A DNA stretch of 64,000 nt, from positions 16,779,933-16,843,932 of the forward strand of contig OY282608.1 of NCBI GenBank assembly GCA_958298945.1, read 5' to 3'. The notes beneath the pieces were generated by a model, which searched no databases, was not told the origin of the DNA, and saw only the letters and a program-made list of their open reading frames with translations. Origin of the DNA: Atherix ibis (lineage: Eukaryota > Arthropoda > Insecta > Diptera > Athericidae). The translations under genes and the position numbers were made by a program. Below, in pieces: positions 61,660 through 64,000 of the stretch; positions within the stretch are counted from its first letter, which is position 1; every line of letters begins with the position of its first letter.

Positions 61660-63270
61660 GTTTGTTTGTTTGTTCGTTTGTTGGTTTGTTGGTTCGTTAG
61701 CTTGTTGGTTTGTTGGTTTGTTGGCTTATTGGTTTGTTGGTTTGTTGGTTTATTTGTTTGTTCGTTTGTTGGTTTGTTGGTTTGTTGGTTTGTTGGTTTG
61801 TTGGTTTGTTGGCTTATTGGTTTGTTGGTATGTTGGCTTGTTGGTTTGTTAGTTTGTTAATTTGTTGGTTTGTTCGTTTGTTGGGTTGTTGGTTTGTTGG
61901 CTTGTTGGCTTGTTGGCTTGTTGGTTTGTTGGTTTGTTGGTTTGTTGGTTTGTTGGTTTGTTGGTTTGTTGGTTTGTTGGTTAGTTGGCTTGTTGGCTTG
62001 TTGGTTTGTTTGTTTGTTGGCTTGTTGTTTTGTTGGTTTGTAGGTTTGTTCGTTTGTTGGTTTGTTGGTTTGTTGGTTTTTTGGTTTGTTGGCTTGTTGG
62101 TTTGTTGGTTTGTTGGTTTGTTGGTTCGTTGGTTTGTTCGTTTGTTGGTTTGTTTGTTTGTTGGTTTGTTGGCTTGTTGGTTTGTTGGTTTGTTGGTTTA
62201 TTGGTTTGTTGGCTTGTTGGTTTGTTGTTTTGTTGGTTTCTTGGTTTGTTGGTTTGTTGGCGTGTTGGCTTGTTGGTTTTTTGGTTTGTTCGTTTGTTGG
62301 TTTGTTTGTTTGTTGGTTTGTTGGTTTGTTGGTTTGTCGGTTTGTTGGTTTGTTGGTTTGTTGGTTTGTTGGTTTGTTGGTTTGTTGGTTTGTTGGTTTG
62401 TTGGTTTGTTGGTTTGTTGGTTTGTTGGTTTGTTGGTTTGTTGGTTTGTTGGTTTTTTGTTTTGTTGGTTTGGTCGTTTGTTGATTTGTTGGTTTGTTTG
62501 TTTGTTGGCTTGTTGGTTTGTTGGTTTGTTGGCTTGTTGGCTTGTTGGTTTGTTGGTTTGTTGGTTTATTTTTTTGTTGGTTTGTTCATTTGTTGGTTTG
62601 TTGGTTTGTTGGTTTGTTGGTTTATTGGTTTGTTGGTTTGTTGGTTTGTTGGTTTGTGGTTTGTTGGTTTGTTGGTTTGTTGGTTTGTTCGTTTGTTCGT
62701 TTGTTGGTTTGTTGATTTGTTGGTTTGTTGGTTTGTCGGTTTGTTGGTTTGTTAGTTTGTTGGCTTTTTGGTTTGTTTGTTTGTTCGTTTGTTGGCTTGT
62801 TGGTTTGTTTGCTTGTTGGTTTGTTGGCTAGTTGGCTTGTTGGTTTGTTGGTTTGTTGGTTTGTTGGTTTGTTGGGTTGTTGGTTTGTTCGTTTGTTGGT
62901 TTGTTGGTTTGTTGGTTTGCTGGTTTGTTGGCTTGTTGGCTTGTTGGTTTGTTGGTTTGTTCGTTTGTTGGTTTCTTGGTTTGCTGTTTTGTTGGTTTGT
63001 TGGTTTGTTGGCTTGTTGGCTTGTTGGTTTATTGGTTTGTTGGTTTGTTGGTTTGTTGGCTTGTTGACTTGTTGGTGTGTTGGTTTGTTCGTTTGTTTGT
63101 TTGTTGGTTTGTTGGTTTTTTGGTTTGTTGGCTGGTTGGTTTGTTGGTTTGTTGGTTTGTTGGTTTGTTGGTTTGTTCGTTTGTTGGTTTTTTGGTTTGT
63201 TGGTTTGTTGGTTTGTTGGTTTGTTGGCATGTTGGTTTGTTGGCTTGTTGACTTTTTGCCTTATTGGTTT
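61660..63270 (+). repeat. 1.64-kb tandem copy of 60.04-61.66 kb
   Basis: TTCGTTAG near 61693, GGTATG near 61827, TTTGTAGG near 62038, GGCGTG near 62260, TTTGGTCG near 62471, TTTATTTTTTTG near 62566, CTAGTTGG near 62828, CTTGTTGACTTGTTGGTGTG near 63060 and GGCATG at 63226. Offset is 1,632-1,640, then 1,647 after a TTTGTGG 7-mer near 62655 found only in this copy. Confidence 0.87.
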
Positions 63271-64000
63271 GTTGGCTTGTTGGTTTGTTGGCTTGTTGGC
63301 TTGTTGGTTTGTTGGTTTGTTGGTTTGTTGGTTTGTTCGTTTGTTGGTTTGTTGGCTTGTTGGTTTGGTGGTTTGTTGGTTTCTTGGTTTGTTGGTTTGT
63401 TGGTTTTTTCGTTTGTTGGTTTGTTGGTTTTTTTGTTTGTTGGTTTGTTCGTTTGTTGGCTTATTGGTTTGTTGGTTTGTTGGCTTGTTGGTTTATTGGT
63501 TTTTTGGTTTGTTTGTTTGTTCGTTTGTTGGTTTGTTGGTTCGTTGGCTTATTGGTTTGTTGGTTTGTTGGCTTATTGGTTTGTTGGTTTGTTGGTTTGT
63601 TGGTTTGTTGGTTTGTTGGTTTGTTCGTTTGTTGGCTTTTTGGTTTGTTGGCTTGTTGGCTTGTTGGTTTGTTGGCTTGTTGGCTTGTTGGTTTGTTGGT
63701 TTGTTGGTTTTTTGGATTGTTGGTTTGTTGGTTTGTTGGTTAGTTGGCTTGTTGGCTTGTTGGTTTGGTGGTTTGTTGGCTTGTTGGTTTGTTGGTTTTT
63801 TGGTTTATTGTCTTGTTGGTTTGGTGGTTTGTTGGTTTCTTGGTTTGTTGGTTTGTTGGTTTGTTCGTTTGTTGGTTTGTTCGTTTGTTGGTTTGTTTGT
63901 TTGTTGGTTTGTTCGTTTGTTGGCTTGCTGGTTTGTCGGCTTATTGGTTTGTTGGTTTGTTGGTTTGTTGGTTTGTTTGTTGGTTCGTTTGTTGGTTTTT
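63271..64000 (+). repeat. Right-edge stretch, partial further copy of 58.91-59.6 kb
   Basis: TTTGGTGG near 63366, TTTTTTCG near 63407, TTTTTTTG near 63430, TTTATTGGTTTTTTGG near 63493, TTCGTTGG near 63540, GGCTTTTTGG near 63634, a second TTTGGTGG near 63766 and TTTATTGTCTTG near 63803 follow the order of 58.91-59.9 kb. The array runs off the window still in repeat. Confidence 0.72.

Larger units (their letters stand above)
1637..63231 (+). repeat. Dispersed GGCATG landmark in four positional forms
   Basis: Form 1 (followed by GTATG and TTTGCTTG) is at 1637, 6827, 10995, 13682, 14753, 19471, 24458 and 28142. Form 2 (followed by GGCTGG) is at 35326, 36910 and 42233. Form 3 (followed by plain units and CTTGTTGG) is at 44241 and 44953. 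Form 4 (followed by TTGACTTTTTG then GC or CC and TTATT) is at 46882, 49891, 50491, 52395, 52995, 55884, 58868, 61579 and 63226. Two further copies with CTTGTTGG after them are at 47162 and 53331. Confidence 0.93.
1..64000 (+). repeat. Octanucleotide satellite array (TTTGTTGG)n filling the window
   Basis: Every line of the sequence breaks into TTTGTTGG octamers or units one or two changes away. About 8,000 units run head to tail on the + strand; no inverted CCAACAAA run is present. Common variants are CTTGTTGG, TTTGTTCG, TTTGTTTG, TTTATTGG, TTTGATTG, TTAGTTGG, TTTTTTGG, TTTGGTGG, TTTGCTGG, TGTGTTGG and TTTGTCGG. Unit length is nearly always 8; occasional 7-mers (TTTTTGG, TTTGTTG) and 9-mers (TTTTTTTGG) shift the register. 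The array continues past both window edges. No promoter, terminator, RNA gene or mobile element interrupts it. The unit is not a telomere repeat known to me, because it has GG pairs but no GGG. Its function is unknown; a structural heterochromatin role is an inference. Confidence 0.98.

Noticed and set aside
1637..63231. GGCATG units as start codons of short genes
   Set aside because: These ATGs are variant octamers inherited by duplication; the reading frame after them is only the repeat peptide.
1..64000. CRISPR array
   Set aside because: The repeat is 8 bases, contiguous, with no spacers and no cas genes.
1..64000. Canonical telomere
   Set aside because: The G-rich strand lacks GGG and the unit matches no telomere repeat I know; complex HORs over 64 kb are also unlike a telomere. 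A subtelomeric location remains possible.
1..64000. G-quadruplex-forming array
   Set aside because: Only GG pairs separated by six-base loops are present, which at best would give weak two-tetrad structures; TTCG units remove even those. Not supported without measurement.
1..64000. Triplex (H-DNA) or Z-DNA tract
   Set aside because: The strand is a T/G mixture, not homopurine or homopyrimidine, and has no alternating purine-pyrimidine run of useful length.
1..64000. Assigning a species from the repeat
   Set aside because: I do not recognise the octamer as specific to a known taxon; a search of assembled genomes and read archives for (TTTGTTGG)n would be needed, and I cannot run it.

Overview
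The whole 64,000-base window is one uninterrupted satellite array of the octanucleotide TTTGTTGG (complement CCAACAAA), about 8,000 units, always in the same orientation. I found no gene, RNA gene, transposon, CRISPR array or single-copy stretch. The + strand is almost only T and G (the consensus is 62.5% T, 37.5% G); C and A occur as point changes in the unit, mainly CTTGTTGG, TTTGTTCG, TTTATTGG, TTTGATTG, TTAGTTGG and TTTTTTGG. An array of this size with higher-order structure and no genes points to a eukaryotic heterochromatic or subtelomeric-type region. The sequence does not identify the species.

The array is not a simple repeat. Rare variant units form landmarks that recur in a fixed order, so the array is a mosaic of higher-order repeats (HORs) duplicated in tandem at several scales: about 0.3, 0.7, 1.6, 2.0, 2.5, 2.7, 3.0, 5.0 and 6.9 kb. 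Block spacings are often exact multiples of 8, and copies differ mostly by whole octamers, as expected from unequal exchange and slippage in register.

Layout. Zone 1 (1 to about 43.3 kb) carries arrays of the CpG-containing unit TTTGTTCG (3 to 30 units), 22 copies of a TTACTTGG landmark and 15 copies of a GTAGGTTTGTCGGCTAG landmark. From 1 to 9 kb, block A (1-1860, 1977-2886, 5207-7050) alternates with block B (2887-5206, 7051-9000; again at about 15.4-17.8 kb). A 2.7-kb tandem pair lies at 9.0-14.4 kb, a 5-kb tandem pair at 16.55-26.67 kb, a 2-kb pair at 30-34 kb, a 1,584-bp pair at 34.37-37.54 kb, and a 4.8-kb segment (31.1-35.87 kb) recurs at 37.98-42.76 kb. Zone 2 (about 43.3-64 kb) lacks the long TTCG arrays and both landmarks. 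It has its own GACTTTTTG landmark and tandem pairs of 0.70 kb (43.6-45.0), 0.33 kb (47.64-48.30), 2.5 kb (48.3-53.15), 3.0 kb (55.4-61.4) and 1.64 kb (60.04-63.27).

Long open frames exist on both strands, but they follow from the repeat. The consensus has no stop in any of the six frames, and because 8 is not a multiple of 3 all three forward frames read the same cyclic peptide FVGLLVCW and all three reverse frames read PTNQQTNK. I therefore annotate no CDS. Block boundaries are read by eye from landmark positions and are good to a few tens of bases.
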